Made by a program: the position numbers and the translations under genes
Shown here: in pieces, positions 24,325-35,189 of the stretch
Layout: the number at the start of each line of letters is the position of its first letter
Numbering within the stretch: the first letter of the stretch is position 1
Notes under the pieces: generated by a model
The model's input: only the letters and a program-made list of their open reading frames with translations
Told to the model about the DNA's origin: nothing
The model's database searches: none
Origin: Bagarius yarrelli
Lineage: Eukaryota > Chordata > Actinopteri > Siluriformes > Sisoridae
Direction of reading: 5' to 3'
Length of the DNA: 64,000 bases
Assembly: GCA_005784505.1 (NCBI GenBank)
Contig: VCAZ01000036.1
Coordinates: 2,941,376 to 3,005,375 of the forward strand

Positions 24325-24778
24325 GATTAGTTGGAGATTTGGAACAACGTTGGCCTAGGATTAGTTGTGTGGAACAAGGGTACACTAGGATTAGTTATTG
24401 GGAACTACGTTGAGCTGGGATTAGATGCTCGGAACAATGGTGACCTTGGATTAGTTTTTGGAAACAGCAGTGACCTGGGATTAGTTGTTGGGAAAAAGCG
24501 GTGACCTGGTAGTAGTTGTTGGGAACAAGGGTTACCTAGGGTTAGTTGTTGGAAACAACAGTGACCTGGGATTAGTTGTTGTGTACATCAGCAACCTGGG
24601 ATTAGTTGTTGGAAAGAGCCGTGACCTGGGATTAGTTGTTGGAAACAACGGTGACCTATAATTAGTTGTTGGGAACAATGTTGTCCTGGGATTAGTTGTT
24701 GGAAACAACGGTGACCTATAATTAGTTGTTGGGAACAATGTTGTCCTGGGAAAAAAATCGGTGACCTGGGATTAGTTA
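24325..24778. repeat. 30-bp minisatellite (GGGATTAGTTGTTGG unit)
   Basis: About 15 units of 30 bp built on ATTAGTTGTTGGAAACAACG plus GTGACCTGGG. Variants are few toward the right, and 24631-24690 is identical to 24691-24750, a 60-bp two-unit duplication. The minus-strand frame encoding FPTTN repeats is an artefact of a unit length divisible by three. Confidence 0.96.
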
Positions 24779-25250
24779 CTTGTTACCCTTGTTAACACTT
24801 ATCCAACAATGCTCACAAGTGTTTCCAACAAATAATCACTGCCAACTGACATTTGCCTCTTTACATTTTTTAGATGGTAGAACATTCGTTAGACTGTTTG
24901 AGCTGGATGTTTGTTGAAGGCACAGTGCAACTGCCCGACGAATGTGTTAACATCTTATTGTTTTAAGAGGGAGCCAAAGATGGTATTGGATTGGTATTAG
25001 TATCGGTAGATACTCAAATTCATGGTATTTGTATCTATATTGGGCATTAAAAAGCCACCTATGGAAGATGCTAGGCTGCTAAATAAAATAATGCCGCTAA
25101 AAGAAATCTTAAAAGTAATCAGATCTAGCAGCAAAATCATAAAGGTAAAAACAGCCATCAATAGGACGGTCAGAGATCCGGCACTGGACCTAAATCAGAT
25201 CCTTTGAGTCCTCAGCTGCTGTTATGTGCTCGCACTGGCTTTTGATTCTC
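24779..25250. other. Intron sequence, nothing recognised
   Basis: No gene was supported. The 61-codon + frame at 25022 lies in sequence leading into a SINE-like tail, and may belong to an unrecognised older repeat. Confidence 0.4.
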
Positions 25251-25299
25251 TTTTAAGTCGCCTTGGATAAAAGCAGCTGTCAGATAAATAAATGTAAAC

Positions 25300-25341
<42 letters not shown>

Positions 25342-25342
25342 T
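25251..25342 (+). repeat. SINE/LINE-type tail followed by (GT)n
   Basis: AGTCGCCTTGGATAAAAGCAG with AAATAAATGTAAACG resembles the LINE-derived tail of a further fish SINE. The wording differs from type A (TTGGATAAAAGC rather than CTGGATAAGGGC). A GT dinucleotide run of about 20 units follows at 25303-25342. Confidence 0.65.
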
Positions 25343-26360
25343 GTAAGGATGTATGAATTGACTTTAATATCAGCCCTCGCTGCTAAAATAAAGGGAATGA
25401 TGTGATGTTAAGAGGCATGTCTTTTAAGATGAGAAAAAAGAAACCTGCCTCTCAGGACTTTCAATAAGCCGACCCTCAGCTTTTTTGTGCCTCAAAATAA
25501 TTTTTTTTAATTTAAACTTGAAAAAAAAAACCCCACATTGCAGGCAGATGCTGTTCAAGGATGCTGATGAGACAAAAATAAAGTCTTCTACCCTCTCTAA
25601 ACCCCCTCTAAATTTACACAAAGACCTGCAACCTATTTTGTGATACTAAGTCAAGAAAAAGTCTTGTAATATTCATATACTATATATAACCTCTACCTTC
25701 TATTCAAATAAATAACAAAGGCTATTTTTTCCTAGGCAAATCCCTCAAAAAAAAAAAACGAATCTTGGTCTTTCCTTAAGCTATTCTGATTTGGCTAATC
25801 CCTGTCCTCTGACATTTCTGTCTCAGCGTCTATGTGATTGTATTTATTGTTATTATTGCTAATCACAAGTCGCACGGGTCCCTTGGCGGGGTGGGTAGAA
25901 GGGACACAATAAATAAATGGATAAATAAATAATAGGACATAATCCTAGAAATGTCAGTAGGCTCCAGGAGGAGATGTGGTATTTTTTTTTTATATTATAT
26001 TTATTTTATATTTTTCTGGGATGTGCATTATATACAATTTATTATTGCTGCATATGTCAGAAGAATTGACTGTTTACCTGTTTATTATTAATAAAATCCA
26101 ACTTGAAAAATTGATTTGTTTTTGTATCAATTTACAAAATGGCATAAACCTTAAATTGAACTTGGGGGCTATTGTTTTGTTTCAGAATACAGGACACTAA
26201 AAATCTTTGCGTCATCTTATTTCCGTTCCACTTCTTTAACTACTTCCTGTTAGTTATCCCGCCCTCTTGCTTGGTGAACAGTCTGAGAATAGTAGAAAAG
26301 AAAGGTATACTTTTTTAATTACCCGGGATTTGACACCCCTTTAATCAGAGCATTCAGAGC
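25343..26360. other. Intron sequence, nothing recognised
   Basis: AT-rich, with A and T homopolymers. No exon or classifiable repeat. Confidence 0.4.
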
Positions 26361-26490
26361 ATTTTACATTCGCCTCTTTTTTTTACGTTTTGCTAAGGGG
26401 CCCAGCAGTGGCAGCTTGGTGGTGCTAGAAATCAAAACCCTGATTTTCTGATCTGCGGTCCAACACCTTAACCAGTGAGCTACCACTTCT
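26361..26490 (-). repeat. SINE type A, truncated tail side
   Basis: The tail and spacer are mostly lost (ATTTTACATTCGCCTC). From TAAGGGGCCCAGCAGTGGCA through the head CTTAACCAGTGAGCTACCAC it is clear. Confidence 0.82.
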
Positions 26491-26785
26491 AACCGGATTA
26501 TTATTATTAGAACTCTAATATCCAAATCGATGAAATGAGCAAAAAAATTTATGTTTTTACAATTATGGCAACTGTAACTTACAAAAGTGATTTTAGGATC
26601 TTTATCTATCATCACATTGATATTAGTTCTATACGTCATGGACAAGTATGCCATCAGTCTTAAAATATACAGCAAGAAATCTACCCAGATAATATTCTTG
26701 TAGAACACTGGGCTCCATTGGGCAGAAAAATGTGGTTTCGATGCAGATGCTTGTAAATGCTGGGCTTTTTTGTGGGAAGGACAGC

Positions 26786-26959
26786 GGGGAAGTGGTGGCT
26801 TACTGGTTAAGATGTTGGAGTAATACCAGAAAGGGTATTCGATTTCCAGCACCCCCAAGCCACCACTGCTGGGCCCCTAAACAAGGCCCTTAACCCCCGA
26901 TTGCTCTGTAAGTCGCTCTCAATAAGGGCTTCTGACAAATGCTGCAAATGTATATGTAA
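26786..26959 (+). repeat. SINE type A
   Basis: Head AAGTGGTGGCTTACTGGTTAAG, B-box-like TATTCGATTTCC, middle GGGCCCCTAAACAAGGCCC, tail TCTCAATAAGGGCTTCTG. Moderately diverged. Confidence 0.87.
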
Positions 26960-26973
26960 GGACTGCTGTTCAG

Positions 26974-27030
26974 ACCACAGCTGGGCCCCTGAACAAAGTC
27001 CTTAAGCTTCAACTGCTTAGCTAGCTGGAA
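26974..27030 (+). repeat. SINE type A middle-block fragment
   Basis: CACAGCTGGGCCCCTGAAC and AGTCCTTAAGC match only the central block of type A, directly after the preceding copy. Either a 5'- and 3'-truncated copy or a partial duplication. Confidence 0.55.
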
Positions 27031-27303
27031 AATTTATAAGCTATAAGCTAACTATCGCAATTTTTTTACATGAAAATATAGCAATATTCTAACTGCTAGT
27101 GTTGATGCATATTCAGTTATGTTATAAACGTTACCTTTTTTTAAAAAAAATTAAAATCTTCAGTAAGTGTCAAATGACTTCCTCCTCTGCTGCTGTAGTG
27201 GTTGTAAACACATATAAGGGTGTATTTTTTTGTATTATTAGCTATTTGATGCGTTGCAATATGTATTGTATTGCGATATATCGTGATATATTGTATCGTG
27301 ACC

Positions 27304-29098
27304 TACAGACCTACAATTATTAGGCAAATGAGTATTTTGACCACATCATCCTCTTTATGCATGTTGTCTTACTCCAAGCTGTATAGGCTCGAAAGCCTAA
27401 GCCTCTACCAATTAAGCATATTAGTGATGTGCATCTCAGTAATGAGAAGGGGTCATATTAGGTGATGTGCATATTCATGAATGAGGTCAATGGGGTGGTC
27501 TAATCTAATGACATCAACACCCTATATCAGGTGTGCATAATTATTAGGCAACTTCCTTTCCTTTGGCAAAATGGGTCAAAAGAAGGACTTGACAGGCTCC
27601 GAAAAGTCAAAAATAGTGAGATATCTTGCAGAGGGATGCAGCACTCTTAAAATTGCCAAGCTTCTGAAGCGTGATCATCGAACAATCAAGCGTTTCATTC
27701 AAAATAGTCAACAGGGTCGCAAGAAGCGTGTGGAAAAAACCAAGGCGCAAAATAAAACTGCCCGTGAACTGAGAAAAGTCAAGCATGCAGCTGCCAAGAT
27801 GCCATTTGCCACCAGTTTTGCCATATTTCAGAGCTGCAACATCACTGGAGTGCCCAAAAGCACAAGGTGTGCAATACATGGCCAAGGTAAGAAAGGCTGA
27901 AAAACGACCACCACTGAACAAGACACACAAGCTGAAACGTCAAGACTGGGCCAACAAATATCTCAAGACTGATTTTTCTATTTTTCTAAGGTTTTATGGA
28001 CTGATGAAATGAGAGTGAGTCTTGATGGGCCAGATGGATGGGCCCGTGGCTGGATCGGTAAAGGGCCAGCTCCAGGTCTCAGGGCAGAGAGCTCCAGCCA
28101 GTCTCAAGACGCCAGCAAGGTGGAAGGTGGAGTACTGGTTGGGCCTGGTATCAAAGGAGCTGAGCTTGTGGGGCCTTTTCGGGTTGAGGATGGAGTCAAG
28201 CTCACTCCACTCCTATCCAGTAACTCCCAGTACTCAAGCCAGTTTTCTGGAAGACAGACACCTTCTTCAAGCAGTGGTACAGGAAGAAGTCTGCATCCTT
28301 CAAGAAAAACATGATTTTCATGCAGGACAATGCTCCATCACACGCGTCCAAGTACTCCACAGCGTGGCTGGCAAGAAAGGGTCTCAAAAGACGTGGCCCT
28401 GGCAAGAAAGGGTCTAAAAGAAGAAAAAGTAATGACTTGGCCTCCTGTTCATTCCTGATCTGAACCCCATAGAGAACCTGTGGTGGTCCATCATGAAATG
28501 TGGATCCATCATGAATGGGTGATTTACAAGGAGGGAAAACAGTAACCTCTTGAACAGTCTCTGGGAGGCTTGGGGTTGCTGCTGCACAGATGTATGGGAG
28601 GCTGTGGTACCTGGTGCTGATGCTGCACACAATGTTGATGGTGAACAGATCAAAACACTGACAGAATCCATGGATGGCAGGCTTTTGAGTGTCCTTGCAA
28701 GGAAAGGTGGCTATATTGGTCACTGATTTGTTTTTGTTTTGTTTTGGAATGTCAGAAATTTCTGTATTTTTGAATGTCCGAGAATGGATGTAGATTGTGA
28801 ATGTTGAGATGTCATATTGGTTTCACTGGTGAAAATAAAAATTGAAATGGGTATATATTTGTTTTTTTTTCTTAAGTTGCCTAATAATTATGGACCTAAC
28901 AGTAATAGTCACCTGCACACACAGATATCCTCCTAAAATAGCTAAAACTAAAAACAAACTAAAAACTACTTCCAAAATAAAAATTATTAAGCTTTGATAT
29001 TAATGAGTTTTTTGGGTTCATTGAGAACATGGTGGTTGTTCAATAATAAAATTAATCCTTGCTAAAATAATTGCTGCACTAATTCTGCACTCCCTGTG
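27304..29098 (+). mobile_element. Tc1/mariner element, decayed but near full length (family 2)
   Basis: An ~1.8-kb element of a second Tc1-like family, recognised by its ATTATTAGGCAA terminal repeats. The left end is at about 27304-27330 (ACAATTATTAGGCAAATG). A subterminal copy is at 27537-27551 (TAATTATTAGGCAAC). The inverted subterminal copy is at 28876-28892 (GTTGCCTAATAATTATG), and the right end is near CTGCACTCCCTGTG (29085-29098). The + strand transposase (27571-28724) is broken. Flanking DNA on both sides contains TCGTGATATAT motifs, suggesting insertion into an older repeat. Exact ends are uncertain by a few bases. Confidence 0.88.
27571..28724 (+). pseudogene. Tc1-like transposase pseudogene (family 2)
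   Basis: It starts at ATG 27571 with MGQKKDLTGSEKSKIVRYL and the helix-turn-helix segment around CSTLKIAKLLKRDHRTIKRF (residues about 22-43), followed by GRKKR. The frame stops at 27900, and the coding sequence continues in other frames: THKLKRQDWANKYLKTDFS (about 27925-27981), WTDEM-like codons at about 28000 (first catalytic Asp), FMQDNAPSHAS (about 28317-28349, second Asp) and the LNPIENL segment (about 28461-28481, third acidic residue). The end is near GGYIGH (about 28706-28723). Several indels and a duplicated CAAGAAAGGGTCT segment (28371 and 28403) break it. Confidence 0.88.
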
Positions 29099-29493
29099 AT
29101 TTGTCGTGATATATATCGTACCGCGAGGCTATTTCACAGCCGTCCTGATAAATTGATTCAAGTTATGCTAGTCATTTGTTGTCATCTCTGATATATGCAA
29201 TTGATTGTCAAGTGTAAGGGCGTGGGTGGTACTTTATGACTAACATAGTGGTTAAGGGTGGGAACTGCCAAATAAATGTTTATATATGCAAGGGCTTAAG
29301 GGTAAAATGTTTTTTTGACCTTACATAGAAGGTGGTGGTAAGGGCTGCCAATAAACCTTCCCGGGGTTGGTTAGCTGCTGCTGTGTGAAACATAGCCAAG
29401 CTAGTTGGCAGGGTGGGTCAGCCACAGTTAAATGGGAAATTTTTTTTTTTGTCAGCAAAAATGTTTTTTTTTTGTCAGCCCTTACATATCCCA
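29099..29493. other. Intron; older repeat flank
   Basis: Begins with TCGTGATATATATCG, mirroring motifs left of the Tc1 element (about 27274-27300). The remainder has T-runs (29440-29475) and no recognisable gene. Confidence 0.4.
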
Positions 29494-29695
29494 TCTTAGA
29501 AGGTTGGGGTTAGAGCACATGGTCAGCTATGATACAGCGCCCCTGGAGCAGGAAGGGTTAAGGGTCTTGCTTAAGGACCCAACAGTGGCAGACTGGCGGC
29601 AGTGGGACTTGAGTGGCAGACTGGCGGCAGTGGGACTTGAACCCAGGTCTTCCTGGTCTTCCAATCAACTAACCATTTGCGATACCACTGCCCCA
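29494..29695 (-). repeat. SINE type B (shared head, different tail)
   Basis: Minus copy of a second SINE subfamily. The head (GGACTTGAACCCAGGTCTTCC; CAATCAACTAACCA) and the GGACCCAACAGTGGCA middle resemble type A. The tail side differs: GAGCACATGGTCAGCTATGA, ACAGCGCCCCTGGAGCAGG. It contains a perfect 28-bp tandem duplication (29585-29612 and 29613-29640). Confidence 0.85.
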
Positions 29696-30060
29696 CTGTT
29701 TGCACTGGCAGGTAGAAGAACCCACTAACATATCACCAAAATCGCTTGCCATCTCCCTCTTATTAATAAATTTAATATCAACTTTTTAAACTTGTTGACG
29801 GTTTTTAGTGCCTAGCCAGGATGTGGGCATCGGCCAGGATTTTTTTTTTTTTTGTAGAAAAGTCGAACCAGAACTACTGTGAAAGCTGCTAATGTAGAAA
29901 AATGATCCCTTTTACATCAGTAATGTAGCAAGACTTTTATACTCCAGCAACTACTGTATAGATCTAAAATTTAGATTAAGTTGATATCCATTTAAAATAA
30001 AAATTGCTTGATTGTTAAATGAAAAAAGGATGACCCGGGTTAATCTGACCTTCATAGATG
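29696..30060. other. Intron sequence, nothing recognised
   Basis: Short unique AT-rich spacer without gene or recognised repeat. Confidence 0.4.

Positions 30061-30102
<42 letters not shown>
30061..30102. repeat. Poly-A tract
   Basis: About 40 adenines with one G interruption, followed downstream by GAGA repeats (30154-30182). Possibly the tail of an old retroposon; no body was identified upstream. Confidence 0.85.
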
Positions 30103-31750
30103 CGAAAATCAAACAAAGCACTTGGTCCTGGGCTGAGAGGAAGATAAAAAAGGAGAGGGAGAGAGAGAGAGAAAGAAAGAGCAGGGGATGAGTACGGGGC
30201 TTTAGAAAGGAGCTAAGGTGGATCACGGGTAAATAGAGCCATTAGGGACAAATCTATTGCAGTGTGGAAACAAAATCACATCATCAAACAAGCGAAAGAG
30301 AGAAATATGATGCCGTGGGCTTTACGGGCACAGCAGAGAAATGATGGGCCCTCCATAACATTTATCTTTATCAGTCCGAGGGATAGGTAGCAGAGCAGGA
30401 GAGCAGAAATGAAGAGAAGGAGAAAAAGCCAGAAGGAATGGAATCCATTTATTCCAGTATCTCTCCGTTACCCTCTGCTTTTTCTTCTTTTTTTTTTTAT
30501 ATATATATTTTTTCCTCTTTTCATGCTCCTACATTTACATTCTCTTATCTCAGGTGTTCCAGATCGCTCTGGTAGCTCCATTTGGTAGTTTTTATTTATT
30601 TATGATTTTTTTTTTTTTACATGTCCTTGTGTGCTCTTGCGTCGACATTTTCAAACCATGACCTCTTTGGTTCTAATCCAGGGGGTGGGGGTGTGTGGGG
30701 GGGGGGTGATCTACTTTACAAGATGCTATCGATTATTTTTCTTTTTTCCCTTTTACACTGATATTTACACAGAGGTCTCTCCCGGACGTAAATAAAGAAG
30801 AAGGGGCGTCGTATTGATTTTTTTTTTTTGCATTCGCAATTACCGCTTCTGCGCAGAAAAGAGGTAAAATCTCATACCCGTAATTATAACAGGGTTGTTT
30901 GGATTCTGTTGGCCATATCGAGCAACTCATTATCTGTTTACCGGCCTGCTCTTTAAGACGTCATTGGACCAAAAAAAACCCCAAAAAGATGATTCACAAA
31001 TGCTGTTCAGTGGAAGAGGAAATTTGTCTCCATGTGATTTGTGGATTCATGTGAAAGTTTAAGAATCGAGTGAAAAAAAAAAAAATTGTAAAGCTACAAA
31101 ATGTAAATGTATGTATATTTATTTATATATTTAATTATTCAATTTATGTATTTTAATTTCCAGAAAAAACCCATTAAACACTGTTGATTTCATTTTTACA
31201 TCCTTGTTCTACTGTATTTATACTAAAAGACTGAAATCCTGTCATGTGGTAATTTTTTTTGATATCGCAGAAAAAAAATATCACAATGTCATTTTTTTTT
31301 CAGTATTGTGCAGCCCGAATATATATGTATATATTGTGTCCTGATTGGTCGGAAATTTATTTAAGTTAAACTTGAAATGAACTGCATTCTTAATGGCTCA
31401 CAGTCCAAACATGTGCCAGTGGTCAAGGGGGAAAAAAGAAGTTGAAGGTTTTGCCAAGCTGTTACTAAGCTATTATCATGCTTAATCTGCTGTTTTGTTT
31501 TGCTATTGTTTTTTTTTTGTTGTTTTTTTTTATTTATCGTTTAATGATGATGATCCATTGTGGCTGATGCGATGCTGTGCTCCTATTGCAGTCCAGGCTG
31601 GTTTGCCATTTAGTTGGGTTTCAATTTCTCCCTTCCCTGTCTGCCTCGCTCCTGCTCTATCTCTTTCTTTATCTCATTTTCTCTGTTACTACACACACAC
31701 ACACACAGCCAGTAATACCCTGGGGAAATTTGGCGGAGTCTGCAATAACT

Positions 31751-31791
<41 letters not shown>

Positions 31792-33129
31792 CTCGCTGAC
31801 CAGTTTGTTTTGGCACGTTTCCTGCCACCCCAACCCCCCCACCCCCTGCCCCGTTTGTGTCCTGTCAATCATAGTATACTTTCCTTTTTTTTTCCTGGAG
31901 TCATGGTTCATTTTACACTGAACGTCTGACACTATTTCACCTCCCGTATGCAGACAGAGACGCGTACACGCAGGGACAATCCTTCTTCACAGCAAGATAA
32001 AGGGTCTTTATGACCTCAGGATTTCGGAAGTTTGGGATGAATCCATCAAACACTTGCCTCAGGGAAAAACACCAGAAGAAGCATCAGAAGAAGCATCCTT
32101 AGTGAAGCTTTAAAAAGTCAGTGTGTGACAGCCAATCAGACGAAGTGGAAATGTTGCTGTATTTATCTAACACTTTTAATAAACTATAAAATTCATTGTT
32201 AAGATTAATTTGTCCACAGTATATAAGCAGGAGTCCCCATACTACACCCCGACATTTTGATCGGGCATTTGAACAATGCCACAGTGTCAGAGGCTTCCAG
32301 ACTGGGATCCATTCTCAGCTTTATTCTTTAATAGCGTACAGGGAAAGTGCTTTATCCTTATAATCCAATGTAACTGACACAGAGCCTGTGCAGACAGTAA
32401 GAATCAGACAGGAGGAATAAACAGGCACCCCCCGAAATAGAAATACAGGAAAATAAGTGCTGGGTTATGCTAGGCTAGGCTAAACATAACTTCGCAACGA
32501 CCATGACAGATGCGGTCTTGCCTTAGTAATTAATTTAAGGAAGAATTTGTTTTTTCCACTAACAGAACAATAATCAAGCATAAGGTTCCATGGTGATGAG
32601 CAGGTGCTACCGTATGCCACCAGCTAAAAAAATGTAAAGAGGCAACAAAAAAGGCAAACGGCTGGAAAAGAGAAAAGTTGATTTAGAATGTAGGAAGCTA
32701 ACGTGGACGAGTGATGATTTTTTTGTTTAATGCAGATGATTGTTTGTAAGGCCAGAACAGTAAAAATGTAATCAACTGCTTTAGCTTTAGGAGGCAAAAG
32801 AAATACATTTAAATAAATTTTAAAAATCTTCACATTAATACTGGCCTCCCGTTAGAAAAAATTAGGGTCAGCTGCCTCAAAGCAATCGACGTTTTTTTAT
32901 ATGATATTTGTTGGTAATCTTGGGATAATCTGACAACAATTATTATCAACAATGCTTTTTACAATGTTATTCAGGTTACAGGATCTAATAAATGGCACAT
33001 ATGACAGAATTATTACAATTTTGTTATTTTAACAGTATTATAATATGAGTAATTACTATACATACCTCATAAAGAATTCTGAAATTTTTTTTCTACAGAG
33101 AAAGAATCTGGTCAAACTCGCAACGTTTT
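30103..33129. other. Intron with microsatellites
   Basis: No exon was seen. Contents: a G-rich run at 30679-30708; T-rich tracts; a (CA)n of about 9 units at 31690-31707; a (CT)n of about 20 units at 31752-31786; and CCCC-rich DNA at 31828-31850. The frames over 31495-31930 are repeat-derived. Confidence 0.5.
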
Positions 33130-33225
33130 TTCCTAGCTTAACAACTTCCTGATTACAAATGACATCATGTTCAATTTGTGCAGGTTCCTTTTACTTGATG
33201 AATCACATTGCAATGACAATAAAGT

Positions 33226-33258
<33 letters not shown>

Positions 33259-33318
33259 AAAAGATGTTTGTTCCTAGCTTAACAACTTCCTGATTACAAA
33301 TGACATCATGTTCAATTT
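33130..33318. repeat. 141-bp tandem duplication with (CTAT)n at the junction
   Basis: A 48-bp stretch starting TTCCTAGCTTAACAACTTCC at 33130 recurs identically at 33271, and similarity continues more weakly (CAGGTTC, TTTACTT). Between them, CAATAAAGTTCTATC leads into seven or so CTAT units (33228-33258). An AATAAAGTTCTATC end is typical of fish LINE tails as I recall. Confidence 0.85.
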
Positions 33319-34009
33319 TTACAGGTTCAGTTTACTTAATAAGTCACTCCAGGGTTTCACAGATTTTTTTGTGATTGTTGAGGGTTAAAATTCCTGATTT
33401 TATAGAAACGTTAAAAAAAAACTTTGTTGCAATAAAATCACGGGTTTAAGTAAAAATTGCACCAGTGTAAAACAGTTAACTAAGAAGAACATCTGGAAAT
33501 TGCTTTCATGCATTGCAACAAGTAAATGTTTTTTTTTTTGTTTGTTTTTTTTTTAAACAATGAACAAGGAAGTGTGTCTGCTTACTTACTGGTCATGTTT
33601 AATGCGATTCTTTTGGTTGGTTGAATTTTCTTAAATTGATTTTTTTTTTTTAATCTTAACGGAACTAAATAATTCAAATGCATAGGTATTCGCTTTCCTT
33701 TGCTTTTTAATTATCTTAGAGTAAAGTGCGCAGTAAAGTTTACTTAGCAACAGTAAAGTCGAATTAGCGGCAATTTGCAATTTAGCAACAAAACAGGAAG
33801 AAAAAGACAAACTCACTTAACATAATGAATATCTGATGTGATAAATAAAATTTGACTCCTGCTGCTGATCTGTAATGTAATGTGACTGTCGCTCTGCATG
33901 CTCAAGTCAAAACAACAGCAGGGGGCGGTATCGTGGTGGGCAAGTGACATAGGCGGTGTGAAAACTTATGCAATCGACTATAACAGCAAGCCAATTTCTT
34001 TTTTATAGT
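33319..34009. other. Intron sequence, nothing recognised
   Basis: AT-rich, with T homopolymers. No gene or classifiable repeat. Confidence 0.4.
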
Positions 34010-34130
34010 GGTTCACATTTATTACTTTTATATAACTTTGCAGTTGAGGATAAGGGCCTTGATTTAGGGCCCAGCATTTGCAACTCGGCGGTATTGGGTT
34101 TTAAAGTCACAATCATCAGTAGTACAACAT
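34010..34130 (-). repeat. SINE type A, heavily decayed
   Basis: Weak match to the middle block: TTGCAGTTGAGGATAAGGGCC, AGGGCCCAGCATTTGC. The head is barely recognisable. About 150 bp upstream of the transmembrane exon. Confidence 0.55.
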
Positions 34131-34277
34131 TCTTAGCTTGTAAAACTTTATTGACATTAGAGGCGTTATCGTTGACACCATTAGCGTCAACTTCTACTTT
34201 TTATTGTTTCCTGCTTTTTTTTTTGCCCAATAATATTGACCTCTGCTTTAGGAGATCTTCTTTCTTTCTCTTTATAG

Positions 34278-34412
34278 CCCAGGCTCCAGTATTTCCTCAA
34301 GTGGCTATGTGGGTAACCATCGGGCTAGCAGTCTGTCTGCTCGGTCTCCTCATTGCCCTGGCTGCCGTCTGCCACAGGAAAATCAAGGAGAGCTGTGAAG
34401 AGATAAGAGCCG
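34278..34412 (+). CDS. cd276: cd276 (B7-H3) exon: stalk, transmembrane and start of tail
   Basis: This 135-bp exon joins the Ig exon in phase 1 (G from 2023 plus CC). It encodes a short extracellular stalk AQAPVFPQVA, one transmembrane helix from about MWVTIGLAVCLLGLLIALAA, and the juxtamembrane tail with HRKIKESCEEIRA. The acceptor TTTATAG ends at 34277, preceded by a pyrimidine tract; the donor is CCG|GTAAGT at 34413. The WVT.GL.VCL..LL.AL pattern followed by the RKIK.SCEE signature is what I recall of mammalian CD276, and is strong evidence for the assignment. A basic RKIK follows the helix, as expected for a type I membrane protein. Without the splice, the frame stays open for 25 more codons to a TGA at 34487. 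Confidence 0.93.
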
Positions 34413-34842
34413 GTAAGTTCACTTCTCAGCCAAACCAAGGAGCTGTGTACCAAATGTCAAACGTCGATAACAAACAAAGAAAGGCATGAATCAGCAGAAA
34501 TGCACTGAACACAACTGAATAGATAGTTTATAAGAGAGATAGATTTAGAGTCTTCCAGTTACTAAGACCCTTCCAGGGATGTAACTGTAGGAAATTCCCT
34601 GCTAATTAGCATAGGCTAATTTGTGACAGTAATAAGACAAAAACGATATGAGCAAATCAGCAGAGCGAAAAGGAGGTCAGAATCAGTGGAGAGACGTATG
34701 CAGGGTGGAACACAAAATATATTACATATGTACATGAATGTAAAAATATTTATGTTTTGGGGTATTTTAGCATCATGGCATCATAGTTTTAATGCAAGTG
34801 ACCATTTAAATTTAAATAGAGTTATAACGCCAGACCTCTTGA

Positions 34843-34843
<1 letters not shown>

Positions 34844-34892
<49 letters not shown>
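34844..34892. repeat. (AT)n microsatellite
   Basis: About 22 uninterrupted TA units, then ACAGTATATATAG. Self-complementary and likely polymorphic. Confidence 0.95.
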
Positions 34893-35189
34893 TATATATA
34901 GTCAAAGCTGGTCAGCAATTATAGGAAGCGTTTGATTGCCGTAATAGCCAATAAAGGCTTTTCTATTGATTATTGAGAAGGGTATGAATAATTTTGGACA
35001 TGCCACTTTTTGTTCAAATGCAAATAAAAGATGAGAAATGTTTTTTTCCACAATGATGCCACAAAGTCACAAAGAACGAGATGGAGAAGGCCATTCTTTG
35101 TCATTAAGATTCGTAGCAAAGACACTATTATTATATCTAATACAATAAAATTTGATTAGAAAAAGCTGTAAATTAGATTAGACCGAAAA

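Noticed and set aside
24532..24738. Minus-strand frame encoding tandem FPTTN-type decapeptides
   Set aside because: The 30-bp repeat unit is a multiple of three, so any stop-free frame gives a periodic peptide. There is no start, splice or homology support.
31495..31932. Overlapping open frames on both strands near 31.5-31.9 kb
   Set aside because: All cross CA and CT microsatellites (SLSLSLSL or RERERE peptides). There is no family resemblance.
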